NCBI GenBank assembly: GCA_033239005.1
Contig: BSQZ01000022.1
Location: forward strand, 1,269,501-1,333,500
Source: Lamellibrachia satsuma
Taxonomy: Eukaryota; Annelida; Polychaeta; Sabellida; Siboglinidae
DNA length: 64,000 nt
Reading direction: 5' to 3'
In this document: positions 10,906 to 21,515 of the stretch, in pieces
Layout of the letters: each line of letters starts with the position of its first letter
Position numbering within the stretch: position 1 is the first letter of the stretch
The notes under the pieces: generated by a model
The model's input: only the letters and a program-made list of their open reading frames with translations
The model's database searches: none
What the model was told of the DNA's origin: nothing
Made by a program: the position numbers and the translations under genes

Positions 10906-11219
10906 GAAGATCTGTATGGGAGGGCAGGGCAAGGAGCCCCCGTTGGGTAGTTCCAACATTATACGAGCTTGCTGTCTGTCTCTGGTAGATGACTGCAATG
11001 CTGCTACCTAGTGCACATTCTGCATAAATGCACATGCAGATTAAATAAACGATTATGCAAAAATCTGCATTTTAAGTGTTGCTGCAAGGCTGAAGGCAAA
11101 CTTGTATATTTGCAATGTTGTAATGAAATACGCAGATCACGCTTATCAGCGTAACTGTTTTATTCATTATTAGCATATATAGTTCCATTTATTGTTACAA
11201 ACTATAGGCGCTAAGTGGT
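10906..11219. other. spacer, no gene recognised
   Basis: Mixed-composition DNA, with AAATGCACATGCAGATT and TTATGCAAAAATCTGCATTT giving short imperfect inverted words. Probably an old repeat; nothing firm. Confidence 0.3.
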
Positions 11220-11585
11220 ATTAACGTGGGAATTCGAATCCGGGGGGTCTTGCCCCCACATGATTTGGTCAATTTATAGTCGTGATTAGGTAGTGGAAAT
11301 GTTTTTTACGTTGATAATTACGGACGCCAAGGAACGTTAAGAGATTACGTGGTAAACCATTAAGTCTGAGTTAGTAGCATCTAACTATAATCGAGCTAAC
11401 GTATGTTTGTTTTTATGTGGTTGTGTTAACGGTTTCCTCCTAGACGGCTTGCACCTCGGGCGCCAATCGTTCAGGGATTAATCTACGACCCCACGAATGA
11501 AACGCCATTAGCGTATCCTCTCCGCAAAAAAGTAACCTGCAGGAAATAGTCAAGCCAGGGGACTGTTTCATCCAGGACATTTGTT
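11220..11585 (+). repeat. dispersed repeat, copy 1 (pair with 20,196-20,645)
   Basis: From about 11,320 this aligns closely with 20,390-20,645, sharing CCTCCTAGACGGCTTGCACC, TTCAGGGATTAATCTACGAC, CCACGAATGAAAC and GACTGTTTCAT. Copy 1 has about 20 extra bases (TTATGTGGTTGTGTTAACGG) before CCTCCTAGACGG. The upstream part (CCGGGGGGTCTTGCCCCC) is only loosely similar. The 20,196 copy begins with a CAGTGGCTAA word resembling CAGTGGCGTA, so both may be non-autonomous DNA-transposon copies. Confidence 0.8.
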
Positions 11586-11757
11586 ATTGCTACGTGGTTT
11601 CATGTGTACGATCTACTATTTTGAATAGATAACAGTAACAATTCGGAGTACACTGTATCGCCTAATGAATAAAATGCATATTAAGCTATACGCGTCATCC
11701 TCTGTTATCAACGTGCCGCACCATACAAACAACATCCACTCAAGTTCTTACTTTTTT

Positions 11758-12000
11758 ACAAGATTTGCCATCCAAGCCAAAGGCCCAGATGGCAAGTGGA
11801 CAAGGAAGCGGTTGGCTTATCGAGAGTCCACAATGTTCACCTACTTATAACCCGCCCTCCTGATATATGTGTCAACCTTGTTTTTAAACATATTCACGCT
11901 GCTAGCAATTACACAATCTGTAGACAGTTTGTTCCATTCATTTATTGTCCTCTGTGAGAACGAGTGCTTCCAATTTACTGTTTCCAAATAAACTGGAATT
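11758..12000 (-). mobile_element. CR1/L2-like LINE 3'-end fragment
   Basis: On the minus strand an open segment reads HSFSQRTINEWNKLSTDCVI, then ASSVNMFKNKVDTYIRRAGY and a TAG at 11,841-11,843. It is nearly the same as FSQGTINEWNKLSTDCVTV at 43,830. The 3' UTR also matches the 43.9-kb copy: GATAAGCCAA, CCACTTGCCATCTGG and GATGGCAAATCTTGT have counterparts there. So this is a second copy of one LINE family, severely 5'-truncated. Confidence 0.85.
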
Positions 12001-12550
12001 CATCACAAATAAGTTGAACTTGTTGATCGGGAATCAGGAAAGGGGAAGGAGAAGCTGAAGGGGAAGTCACTGGCGACTAGACAAGGGAGAGAGAACGGAA
12101 TGAGAGACGCCGTGAAGAGAAGACGCGTCAGCAGCATGCAGCAGCGAAGAGGAACATGGCCGTATGTCATGTGCGGCGAGCCGTCCGTGAACTGTAGACA
12201 TCGGGAGGTGTGGTTACAGTGTCAGTTGTACAGTGATGTACGCCAGGATGCGTTGTTTTATCTGCCCTTACAGCGAGTCCAAGAGTGACTAAATGATATA
12301 TGTTTGTTGTCTGTGGCCAAATGGTAAAGGACATGACGTTTCGAAAATAGCTTCACGACTGTCTTCACATTTCAACGGAAACAATCAATCGACAAAAGCA
12401 TGCGTGCGTGCGTGCGGGCGGGCGTACGGGCGGGCGTCTGTGGAGCAGGCGGGCGTGTGTATGTTGTGTATTGCACTTGCAATTAGTTTACACCAGATCG
12501 CTAATGTAATCTATTGAAATGCTATCAAGTGTAAAACACTACAACCGGAT
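12001..12550. other. spacer with CpG-rich and GC-rich patches, no gene recognised
   Basis: Moderately CpG-rich DNA with a short G/C microsatellite at about 12,400-12,435 (GCGTGCGGGCGGGCG type). ORFs of 60-75 codons are present on + but show no recognisable motif. Confidence 0.35.
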
Positions 12551-12768
12551 GTCACGTATAGGACAAGTCGACGTCTGACTCGACCTTCGATGCTAAAAAC
12601 AGCTCATCATACACATTAGATCGGGCGTCAACGTAGTGCTACAGAAATCACGTAGGACGCGTCGACGTCTGACTCGACCTTCGATGCAACGCCAAACCGC
12701 CCCGCAAAAACAGCCCATAGTACACATTAGATCGGGCGTCAACGTAGTGCTACAGAAATCAGGTAGGT
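12551..12768. repeat. tandem duplication of about 100-120 bp
   Basis: Two copies, 12,551-12,647 and 12,648-12,768. Both carry GTCGACGTCTGACTCGACCT, TTAGATCGGGCGTCAACG and TAGTGCTACAGAAATCA. The second copy has about 20 extra bases (CGCCAAACCGCCCCG region). Confidence 0.9.
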
Positions 12769-12981
12769 CTTATTACAGTTTATATAATGCAACGACAACC
12801 GGGTCTTTTTTATGGATATATTATGGTGATTTTGTATTACCATTTATTATATGTTTTAACGATCATGTTTGCCATAATTAATATGTGCCGTTGACCTGTG
12901 AGTTGATAATATAATTTTTATCAAGATGTTACACTGACAAAAATGGGGTAGGATTGTGTGAGCCTAACCCCCCCCACCCCA

Positions 12982-13738
12982 ACATTTGTAACAGTAGTGC
13001 GTGCGGAGCCAACATTTGCTCGAGTGTAACTGATGTATGGTAGCCTACGTTCCACAAATAGGCCGGTCGTTTTCGCACTGTTACGGCCTCCAAACAATAA
13101 TTTCTTTTACACCGAGACCTATAGTTATAATAAATATAAATTGTTATATTACGTTTCCTGAAAATGGCTTCTTAATTAAGACATATCCAGTTTTCGTGTA
13201 AAGGTGAACCACCTGACTTGAGCGAAGTTATATAATCATTGATTCGTAATAACAGATTGTCAGCTTACACGGCAACGAAGTGTGTCAATAACTACACGTC
13301 AAGAGTTACCGAGTCAAGCGTATTCTACATGCATGCTGGAGTCGGGGTGAAAAGCGACATGACAACACACGCTGAACAACGGGGTCACACTGCCGTAAGC
13401 CTATACAAACTGTCTAATCTTTATAATAGAGAAGAACAGAACAAAACAGAGCAGTTCAGAGCAGAGCACTGTCATTAGAATATAATAGAACAAAATACCA
13501 TGAAAATAGAATAGAACGTTATTTGGTTTCACATACATACAGCATAATTATTACAGTTTGACATTATAGGGACTACCAGTTTTTATTGCGGTGTAATTCA
13601 AGAGAATGCTTTGAAACAACACAGGGCTATCGAGAACCACGTCATCTTCTAAAAAGGACGTACCTCGACTTACAACCGACGGGGTGTTTTCTAGTAGGCA
13701 ATGTCCAAAAACATACATACTCAACAATCGCTTCTTTT
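12982..13738 (+). repeat. composite element, left module, copy A
   Basis: This 755-bp module is repeated almost base for base at 17,797-18,550. It begins ACATTTGTAACAGTAGT and ends CAACAATCGCTTC just before TTTTTTAGTCAGACCC, the array border. It holds a 79-codon frame (13,239-13,478, TTG start) that is open in both copies with one residue changed (SLYKL against SRYKL). No family is recognised, and conservation is explained by recent duplication. A purine-rich AGAACAGAACAAAACAGAGC stretch lies at about 13,433-13,465. Confidence 0.9.
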
Positions 13739-15849
13739 TTAGTCAGACCCACTTGTTGTCCAGGTCGTCGAACTTCCCGAATAATGAAGTTGACCCGAGG
13801 TAGTGGGCCGAAGTGTCTAGACACGTGCTTTTTGGTATCACTATATTTATAACTGTTACAGTTATTTTAAACAGGAACATGTCAATTTCTCGAATAATGA
13901 GGTTGACCCGAGGTAGTGGGCCAAAGTGTAGACACGTGCTTTTTGGTATCACTATATTTATAACTGTTAAAGTTATTTTAAACAGGAACATGTCAACTTC
14001 TCGAATAATGAGGTTGACCCGTGGTAGTGGGCCAAAGTGTAGACACGTGCTTTTTGGCATCACTATATATATATAACTGTTAAAGTTATTTTACACAGGA
14101 ACATGTCAACTTCTCGAATAATGAGTTTGACCCGAGGTAGTGGGCCAAAGTGTAGACACGTGCTTTTTGGTATCACTATATTTATAACTGTTAAAGTTAT
14201 TTTAAACAGGAACATGTCAACTTCTCCAATAATGAGTTTGACCCGAGGTAGTGGGCCAAAGTGTAGACACATGCTTTTTGGTATCACAATATTTATAACT
14301 GTTAAAGTTATTTTAAACAGGAACATGTCAACTTCTCGAATAATGAGTTTGACCCGAGGTAGTGGGCCAAAGTGTAGACACATGCTTTTTGGTATCACTA
14401 TATTTATAACTGTTAAAGTTATTTTAAACAGGAACATGTCAACTTCTCGAATAATGAAGTTGACCCGAGGTAGTGGGCCGAAGTGTCTAGACACGTGCGT
14501 TTTAGTGTCACTATATTTAGAACTGTTACAGTTATTTTAAACAGGAACATGTCAACTTCTCGAATAATGAGTTTGACCCGAGGTAGTGGGCCAAAGTGTA
14601 GACACGTGCTTTTTGGTATCACTATATTTATAACTGTTAAAGTTATTTTAAACAGGAACATGTCAACTTCTCCAATAATGAGTAGTGGGCCAAAGTGTAG
14701 GCACGTGATTTTTGGTATCACTATATTTATAACTGTTAAAGTTATTTTAAACAGGAACATGTCAACTTCTCGAATAATGAGGTTGACCCGAGGTAGTGGG
14801 CCAAAGTGTAGACACGTGCTTTTTGGCATCACTATATATATAACTGTTAAAGTTATTTTACACAGGAACATGTCAACTTCTCGAATAATGAGGTTGACCC
14901 GAGGTAGTGGGCCAAAGTGTAGACACATGCTTTTTGGTATCACTATATTTATAACTGTTACAGTTATTTTAAACAGGAACATGTCAACTTCTCGAATAAT
15001 GAGTTTGACCCGAGGTAGTGGGCCAAAGTGTAGACACGTGCTTTTTGGTATCACTATATTTATAACTGTTAAAGTTATTTTAAACAGGAACATGTCAACT
15101 TCTCGAATAATGAGTTTGACCCGAGGTAGTGGGCCAAAGTGTAGACACGTGCTTTTTGGTATCACTATATTTATAACTGTTAAAGTTATTTTAAACAGGA
15201 ACATGTCAACTTCTTGAATAATGAGGTTGACCCGAGGTAGTGGGCCAAAGTGTAGGCACGTGATTTTTGGTATCACTATATTTATAACTGTTAAAGTTAT
15301 TTTAAACAGGAACATGTCAACTTCTCGAATAATGAGGTTGACCCGAGGTAGTGGGCCAAAGTGTAGACACGTGCTTTTTGGCATCACTATATATATATAA
15401 CTATTAAAGTTATTTTACACAGGAACATGTTAACTTCTCGAATAATGAGGTTGACCCGAGGTAGTGGGCCAAAGTGTAGGCACGTGATTTTTGGTATCAC
15501 TATATTTATAACTGTTAAAGTTATTTTAAACAGGAACATGTCAACTTCTCGAATAATGAGGTTGACCCGAGGTAGTGGGCCAAAGTGTAGGCACGTGATT
15601 TTTGGCATCACTATATATATAGCTGTTAAAGTTATTTTACACAGGAACATGTCAACTTCTCGAATAATGAGTTTGACCCGAGGTAGTGGGCCAAAGTGTA
15701 GACACGTGCTTTTTGGTATCACTATATTTATAACTGTTAAAGTTATTTTAAACAGGAACATGTCAACTTCTCGAATAATGAGGTTGACCCGAGGTAGTGG
15801 GCCAAAGTGTAGGCACGTGATTTTTGGTATCACTATACTTATAACTGCG
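13739..15849. repeat. 111-bp satellite-like array A, about 19 units
   Basis: Tandem 111-bp units (113 in those with an extra TATA) contain GTAGTGGGCCAAAGTGTAGA, CACGTGC, TTGGTATCACTATATTTATA, ACTGTTAAAGTTATTTTAAA, CAGGAACATGTCAACTTCTC and GAATAATGAGGTTGACCCGA. A variant with CCGAAGTGTCTAGACACG marks the first unit and one near 14,480. As 111 is divisible by three, long frames stay open on both strands (up to 322 codons on -). These are artefacts of the period. The array ends mid-unit at TATAACTG, where the LINE sequence starts. Confidence 0.97.
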
Positions 15850-16372
15850 CATCAGATTATCTGGCGATCGACATGCCACCATCATCAGTGCATATGCGCC
15901 AACCATGACCTAACCGAGCGAAGAAAAGGAACGTTTTTACGAAAATCTTAAAACGATAATTCGTAAAACAACTCGCCATGTCAAACTGATTCTCCCAGGA
16001 GATTTTAATGCACGAGTAGGAAGCGACCTCACCGCATGGGAAAGGGTCATCGGACACCACGGTGTTGGAAATGAGAACTCGAATGGGTCCCTCCTTCTAA
16101 CAATGTATGCTGAATTTCAACCTGTCATCACAAACACCTTATTCCAACAAGTGGAAAAATACAAAACATCATGGATACACCCACGCTCAAAACATTGGCA
16201 TCTGATTGACTACAATATAATCAGACAACGCGACATCCATGACGTAAGAAAGACACGGGCCATGCGTTGCACAGACTGCTGGTCTGATCACAGAATGATA
16301 AGAAGCCAGATGTGCCTCAATGTACAACCCAGCAGGTACAGATGTAGTGCAAAACAACGGAAAAAACCTTGA
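15850..16372 (+). pseudogene. LINE endonuclease, C-terminal two thirds
   Basis: One frame with a single TAA stop (after APTMT) reads RHATIISAYAPTM, EEKERFYENLK, LILPGDFNARVGSD, WERVIGHHGVGNENSNGSLL, ITNTLFQQVEKY, SWIHPRSKHWHLIDYNIIRQ and CTDCWSDHRMIRSQM. GDFNARVG and SDH hold the catalytic Asp, Asn and His of the exonuclease-endonuclease-phosphatase fold. The N-terminal third is missing. Confidence 0.85.
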
Positions 16373-17060
16373 TCTTACAAAAATCAAGTCAGCAACCGTC
16401 CAACATCAACTAGCGGAAAAACTGAACATCTTATTGGAGGAAGATATCGAACCAACACCAGATGCTGATACCGAATGGGCACGTCTGAGAGATCCCCTAT
16501 ATGGAACAGCCCATGAAATAATCGGTGTTATCCAGCGCAAGCACAGAGACTGGTTTGGTTTGACACAGAGGCAATGAACATCCTCGACAACATGCACACT
16601 TCACATCTCGCATGGATAAACGACAAGAATTCGCCATCGAAAGCAACATCCTATCACCACTACAAGCAGCTAGCACAGGCCAGGCTACGTGCTATGAAGG
16701 AGGCCTGGTGGTCTGATAGAGCTAACGAGATTCAACATGCATCTGATCAGAAGGACGCGAAACGTTTCTATGACGGCCTCAACGCAGTGTATGAGAACCA
16801 GTCATGTGGGGCCACACCACTCACGGAACAACACGTATTACAGATCGAAGTGAAATCCTCCAACGATGGGCTGAACATTTTAATGATGTGCTAAACCGAC
16901 CATCAGCCATCTCATTGGCAGCACTCGATGACGTAACACAACATCCAATCATCCACGAACTAGAAGCACGTCCAAATATCGCAGAAACCACTCAAGCGAT
17001 AAAGAAGCTGACACGTGGAAAACTGCGGGTTCAGATGAAATTGCTGTAGAAATATACAAA
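16373..17060 (+). pseudogene. LINE EN-RT linker
   Basis: Three frames in succession carry the linker: LDLTKIKSATVQHQLAEKLN and DTEWARLRDPLYGTA; then ILDNMHTSHLAWIND, YHHYKQLAQARLRAMKEAWW and QKDAKRFYDGLNAVY; then ILQRWAEHFNDVLNRPSAIS and PNIAETTQAIKKLTRGK. The AWW, FYDGL and W-EHF-LN-P blocks are the standard linker of this LINE type. Frame changes are near 16,560, 16,860 and 17,035. Confidence 0.8.
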
Positions 17061-17797
17061 CACGGAGGGATAAACCTCACTAAACGACTTGTCCAACTCT
17101 CCACCATCATCTGGGACAGCAGATCCGTCCATCAGGACTTCAAAGACGCATCGCTTGTACATATCTACAAGCGAAAGGACGACAGAGCCATGTGCGACAA
17201 CCACCGTGGCATATCCCTACTATGCACACCTGGCAAAATAGTCGCCCGGATTATGCTAAATCGGCTGGCACACCATATAGGCGACAGTGTCCTACCAGAG
17301 AGTCAATGTGGCTTCCGGGCAGGGCGTGGTACTACTGACATGATCTTCGCAATGCGACAAATACAAGAAAAGTGTAGCAAACAAAACCAAGACCTCTACA
17401 TGGTCTTCATAGACCTTACCAAGGCTTTTGATTCAGTCAACAGAACAGGGCTCTGGAAACTGTTAGCAAACGTTGGCTGTCCAGACACTTTCGTTGACGT
17501 AATACGGTCCTTCCACGATGGCATTGTGGCCAGAGTGCTAGACCAAGGGACAGAATCAGATGCGTTTACTGTATCAAATGGCACCAAACAGGGTTGTGTG
17601 ATGGCGCCAATGCTGTTCTCAATTATATTTTGTATCATGCTCCAAGATGCTCTCCGCGATAACGATCTAGGCATTTACAGTCAATTTCGCACCAACGGAA
17701 ACAAATTCAAGCTACAGCGCCTGAAAGCCAAGACCAAGATTACAGAACTACTTGTCCGAGACCTGCTGTTTGTTGATGACTGTGGCCTCATTGCACA
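17061..17797 (+). pseudogene. LINE reverse transcriptase, truncated after motif C
   Basis: Text in order: VHQDFKDASLVHIYKRKDDR, NHRGISLLCTPGKIVARIML, PESQCGFRAGRGTTDMIFA, RQIQEKCSKQNQDLYMVFID with motif A FIDLTKAFDSV, NGTKQGCVMAPMLFS (motif B) and LLFVDDCGLIAH (motif C). The frame 17,190-17,852 is open for 220 codons, but its last 18 belong to the inserted composite. Motif C is FVDD rather than the usual FADD, and both Asp are present. The thumb and C-terminal region are absent. Confidence 0.87.
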
Positions 17798-18550
17798 CAT
17801 TTGTAACAGTAGTAGAGCCAACACTTACTCGAGTGTAACTGATGTATGTTAGCCTACGATCCGCAAATGGGCCGGTCGTTTTCACACTGTTACGGCCTCC
17901 AAACAATCATTTCTTTTACACCGAGACCTATAGTTATAATAAATATAAATTATGATATTACGTTTCATGAAAATGGCTTCTTAATTAAGACATATCCAGT
18001 TTTCGTGTAAAGGTGAACCACCTGACTTGAGCGACGTTATATAATCATTGATTCGTAATAACAGATTGTCAGCTTACACGGCAACGAAGTGTGTCAATAA
18101 CTACACGTCAAGAGTTACCGAGTCAAGCGTATTCTACATGCATGCTGGAGTCGGGGTGAAAAGCGACATGACAACACACGCTGAACAACGGGGTCACACT
18201 GCCGTAAGCCGATACAAACTGTCTAATCTTTATAATAGAGAAGAACAGAACAAAACAGAGCAGTTCAGAGCAGAGCACTGTCATTAGAATATAATAGAAC
18301 AAAATACCATGAAAATATAATAGAACGTTATTTGGTTTCACATACATACAGCATAATTATTACAGTTGGACATTATAGGGACTACCAGTTTTTATTGCGG
18401 TGTAATTCAAGAGAATGCTTTGAAACAACACGGGGCTATCGAGAACCACGTAATCTTCTAAAAAGGACGTACCTCGACTTACAACCGACGGGGTGTTTTC
18501 TAGTAGGCCAATGTCCAAAAACATACATACTCAACAATCGCTTCTTTTTT
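17797..18550 (+). repeat. composite element, left module, copy B
   Basis: Near-identical to 12,982-13,738, in the same orientation at an offset of about 4.81 kb. It starts exactly inside the copy-A LINE RT. The 79-codon frame recurs at 18,048-18,287. A few point differences (for example GTGCGTGCGG shortened near the start) and one extra C near 18,509 separate the copies. Confidence 0.93.
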
Positions 18551-19225
18551 AGTCAGACCCACTTATTGTCCAGGTCGTCCAACTTCCCGAATAATGAAGT
18601 TGACCCATGGTAGTGGGCCGAAGTATCTAGACACGTGCGTTTTAGTATCACTATATTTATAATTGTTAAAGTTATTTTAAACAGGAACATGTCAACTTTC
18701 CGAATAATGAATTTGACCCGAGGTAGTGGGCCAAAATGTAGACACGTGCGTTTTGGTATCACTATATTTATAACCGTTAAAGTTATTTTAAACAGGAACA
18801 TGTCTACTTCTCGAATAATGAAGTTGACCCGAGGTAGTGGGCCGAAGTATCTAGACACGTGCGTTTTAGTATCACTATATTTATAATTGTTAAAGTTATT
18901 TTAAACAGGAACATGTCAACTTTCCGAATAATGAATTTGACCCGAGGTAGTGGGCCAAAATGTAGACACGTGCGTTTTGGTATCACTATATTTATAACCG
19001 TTAAAGTTATTTTAAACAGGAACATGTCTACTTCTCGAATAATGAAGTTGACCCGAGGTAGTGGGCCAACATGTAGACACGTGCGTTTTGGTATCACTAT
19101 ATTTATAACTGTTAAAGTTATTTTAAACAGGAACATGTCTACTTCTCGAATAATGAAGTTGACCCGAGGTAGTGGGCCAAAGTGTAGACACGTGCGTTTT
19201 AGTATCACTATATTTATAACTGCGC
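18551..19225. repeat. 111-bp array B, about 6 units
   Basis: Same unit family as array A, but more diverged within the unit (CACGTGCGTTTTAGTATCAC, CATGTCTACTTCTCG). Two units form a higher-order dimer of 225 bp repeated twice in near-identity: 18,617-18,841 and 18,842-19,066. It ends at the same TATAACTG/CGCATCAG junction as array A. Confidence 0.95.
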
Positions 19226-19853
19226 ATCAGATTATCTGTCGATCGACATGCCACCATCATCAGTGCATATGCGCCAACCATGACCTACCCGGACGAAGAA
19301 AAAGCCATGTCAAACTGATTCTCCCAGGAGAATTCAATGCACGAGTAGGAAGCGACTTCACCGCATGGGAAAGGGTCACTGGACACCACGGTGTTGGAAA
19401 TGAGAACTCGAATGGTTCCCTCCTTCTAACAATGTGTGCTGAATTTCAACCTGTCATCACAAATACCTTATTCCAACAAGCGGAAAAATACAAAATATCA
19501 TGGATGCACCCACGCGCAAAACATTGGCATCTGATTGACTACATTATAATCAGACAACGCGACATCCATGACGTAAGAAAGACACGGGCCATGCGTTGCA
19601 CAGACTGCTGGTGTGATCACATAATGATAAGAAGCCAAATGTGCATCAATGTACAACCCAGCAGCCACATGTGTAGAGCAACACCACTGAAAAAAGCTTG
19701 ATGTTGCAAAACTCAAGTCAGCAACCGTCCAACAGCATCTAGCGAAAAAACGGAATACCATTACGGCCTCAAAGCAGTGTATGGGAACCAGTCACGTGGG
19801 GCCACACCACTCACGGAACAACACGTATTTCAGATCGAAGTGAAATCCTCCAA
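19226..19853 (+). pseudogene. LINE endonuclease and linker, copy B, internally deleted
   Basis: It starts at the same base as copy A (CGCATCAGATTATCTG) and is closely similar. A deletion removes the EEKERFYENLK part (about 47 bp, near 19,303). The frame from 18,859 runs through the array into LILPGEFNARVGSD (Asp to Glu in the first catalytic word), HPRAKHWHLIDYIIIRQ and CTDCWCDHIMIRSQM (the catalytic SDH is now CDH). A second deletion near 19,760 drops about 340 bp of linker relative to copy A. It ends at AATCCTCCAAC, where array piece C begins. Confidence 0.85.
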
Positions 19854-20140
19854 CTTTTTTAGTCAGACCCACTTATTGCCCAGGTCGTCCAACTTCCCGA
19901 ATAATGAAGTTGACCCGAGGTAGTGGGCCGAAGTGTCTAGACACGTGCGTTTTAGTGTCACTATATTTAGAACTGTTACAGTTATTTTAAACAGGAACAT
20001 GTCAACTTCCTGAATAATGAAGTTACGCGTTGCCCCGAGGTACTGGGCTAAAGTGCAATCTTTTTGGACACGAGTGCGTTTTGTATGATTATATTTATAA
20101 CTGTTACAATTATATAGACATGACTATGCCGGGGTCGTTC
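19854..20140. repeat. 111-bp array piece C, about 2.5 decayed units
   Basis: It starts with the same border as arrays A and B (TTTTTTAGTCAGACCCACTT) without the left module, then holds one good unit and increasingly decayed ones (TTGCCCCGAGGTACTGGGCT, GTCGTTCAACTTTCCG). It lies directly after the cut LINE linker of copy B. Confidence 0.85.
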
Positions 20141-20195
20141 AACTTTCCGAAAAACTGAAGCTAGGGCGTTGCCCCCGATGCTGGGGACCAGTGCA

Positions 20196-20645
20196 GTGGC
20201 TAATATCTATGTTCTTGCAAAGGGGAGGCGGCGGGGGGGGGGGGCAAGCTTAGACATCCGTTAGTTTAACCATGTTTAGTTGTACAACAGGTTATTTACA
20301 ACTAAATCAAACATTTTAGCCTATGGAGGCAAGACCCAGTGTCCCCCCACAAAAACAAATGCGCCACGGGATCAATGGTTTAGACACGTGAGAGTTTCGT
20401 ATGCCAAGGGACTTTAAGAGATTATACGTGGCAAACCATTGGGTCTGAGTAAGTGGCGTCTAACTGTAATCGAGCTAGTGTATGTTTGTTTCCTCCTAGA
20501 CGGCTTGCACCTCGGGCACCAATCGTTCAGGGATTAATCTACGACCCCACGAATGAAACCTAACGCCATTAGCGTAACCTCTCCGCAAAAAAAGTAATCT
20601 GCAGGAAATGGTGAAGTCATGGGACTGTTTCATGCAGGACATTTT
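20196..20645 (+). repeat. dispersed repeat, copy 2, with CAGTGGC-type start
   Basis: It begins GCAGTGGCTAATATCTATGT, passes through a poly-G tract at 20,229-20,243, and has TAACCATG and AACAGGTTA words shared with 31,780-31,870. From about 20,390 it matches 11,320-11,585. It may be a non-autonomous DNA transposon copy; the right terminus was not identified. Confidence 0.65.
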
Positions 20646-21150
20646 GTGTTGCATTTCCAAGGGGGGGGTAATATCGCGAAAGGGCACTTTGAAAGTTTCA
20701 AATTCCATTAAAATGGCATGGTGGGGCAGGATTGGGGAGGGGCAAGTTGGCCTGACCTTGACCCCCAAAGTCCAAGTCCTCTAATACTTTGCTAATTGTC
20801 AACCCACGACAGTCCAGACGATATTCCCGATGAACGCGTTCTAATTGTCCAATCCACCGCTACCGCAAACAGAAGAGGAAATGGGACAAAATCCTTGTTT
20901 AATCCCAGTGTCAACACTGAACCGTTATATGTCAGTATGTAGGGGTTTATGCGAACTGTGCATTTGCAATCTTTGTAGAAGCGTTGATGATGTAGATACG
21001 TTTATCTGGTTACCCACGTCGGTAGGCACTAAATACATTGCAAATATACCATCAATGAGAATTTATCTACCTGACTCCCCCAAATGTGCTTTATACATAT
21101 GTCATAAAGATACCCTTTTCAAGTTGAGCAGATATATGTATATATATATA
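20646..21150. other. spacer, no gene recognised
   Basis: A 182-codon + frame begins at 20,845, but about half of it is Ile-Tyr encoded by (TA)n and the rest has no recognisable motif. A G-rich run (GGGGGGG) lies at about 20,661. Confidence 0.35.
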
Positions 21151-21202
21151 CACCCTTTTCCGTGGATGTACAATTATAAACAAAATAATACTTTTTTCAA
21201 GT

Positions 21203-21276
<74 letters not shown>

Positions 21277-21336
21277 TATGGATGTACAATATATAAACAA
21301 AATAATATATATTTTTTCAAGTTGATGGAGTATAAA

Positions 21337-21392
<56 letters not shown>
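21150..21392. repeat. (TA)n tracts with a duplicated flank
   Basis: TA tracts at about 21,206-21,271 and 21,341-21,391. The flank GGATGTACAAT, ATAAACAAAATAATA, TTTTTTCAAGTTGA occurs at about 21,164-21,204 and again at 21,280-21,325, on either side of the first tract, so a unit containing TA was duplicated in tandem. Confidence 0.85.
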
Positions 21393-21396
<4 letters not shown>

Positions 21397-21429
21397 TATC
21401 CCATATCATGGAATAATACATTTATATGG

Positions 21430-21515
<86 letters not shown>

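Larger units (their letters stand above)
15850..17796 (+). mobile_element. degenerate LINE (EN + RT), 5' end replaced by the array
   Basis: The + strand carries an endonuclease from the middle of the domain onward, a linker and an RT ending just after motif C. The first readable codons (RIRLSGDRHATIISAYAPTM) touch the last array unit at 15,849/15,850. The last (LLFVDDCGLIAH) touch the second composite at 17,797. So both ends are cut by the same kind of sequence. The family is the widespread LINE type with KHWHLIDY and HRGISLL blocks. I do not assign the clade. Confidence 0.85.

Noticed and set aside
14419..15387. 322-codon minus-strand ORF
   Set aside because: It lies inside the 111-bp array. 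The period is a multiple of three and frames on the opposite strand are equally open, so it is a periodicity artefact.
13739..15849. CRISPR array
   Set aside because: Units are contiguous with no unique spacers, and the window is eukaryotic.
11220..20645. LTR retrotransposon bounded by the two direct repeats
   Set aside because: The repeats differ by indels, do not show TG...CA ends, primer-binding site or polypurine tract, and no gag, protease or integrase lies between them.
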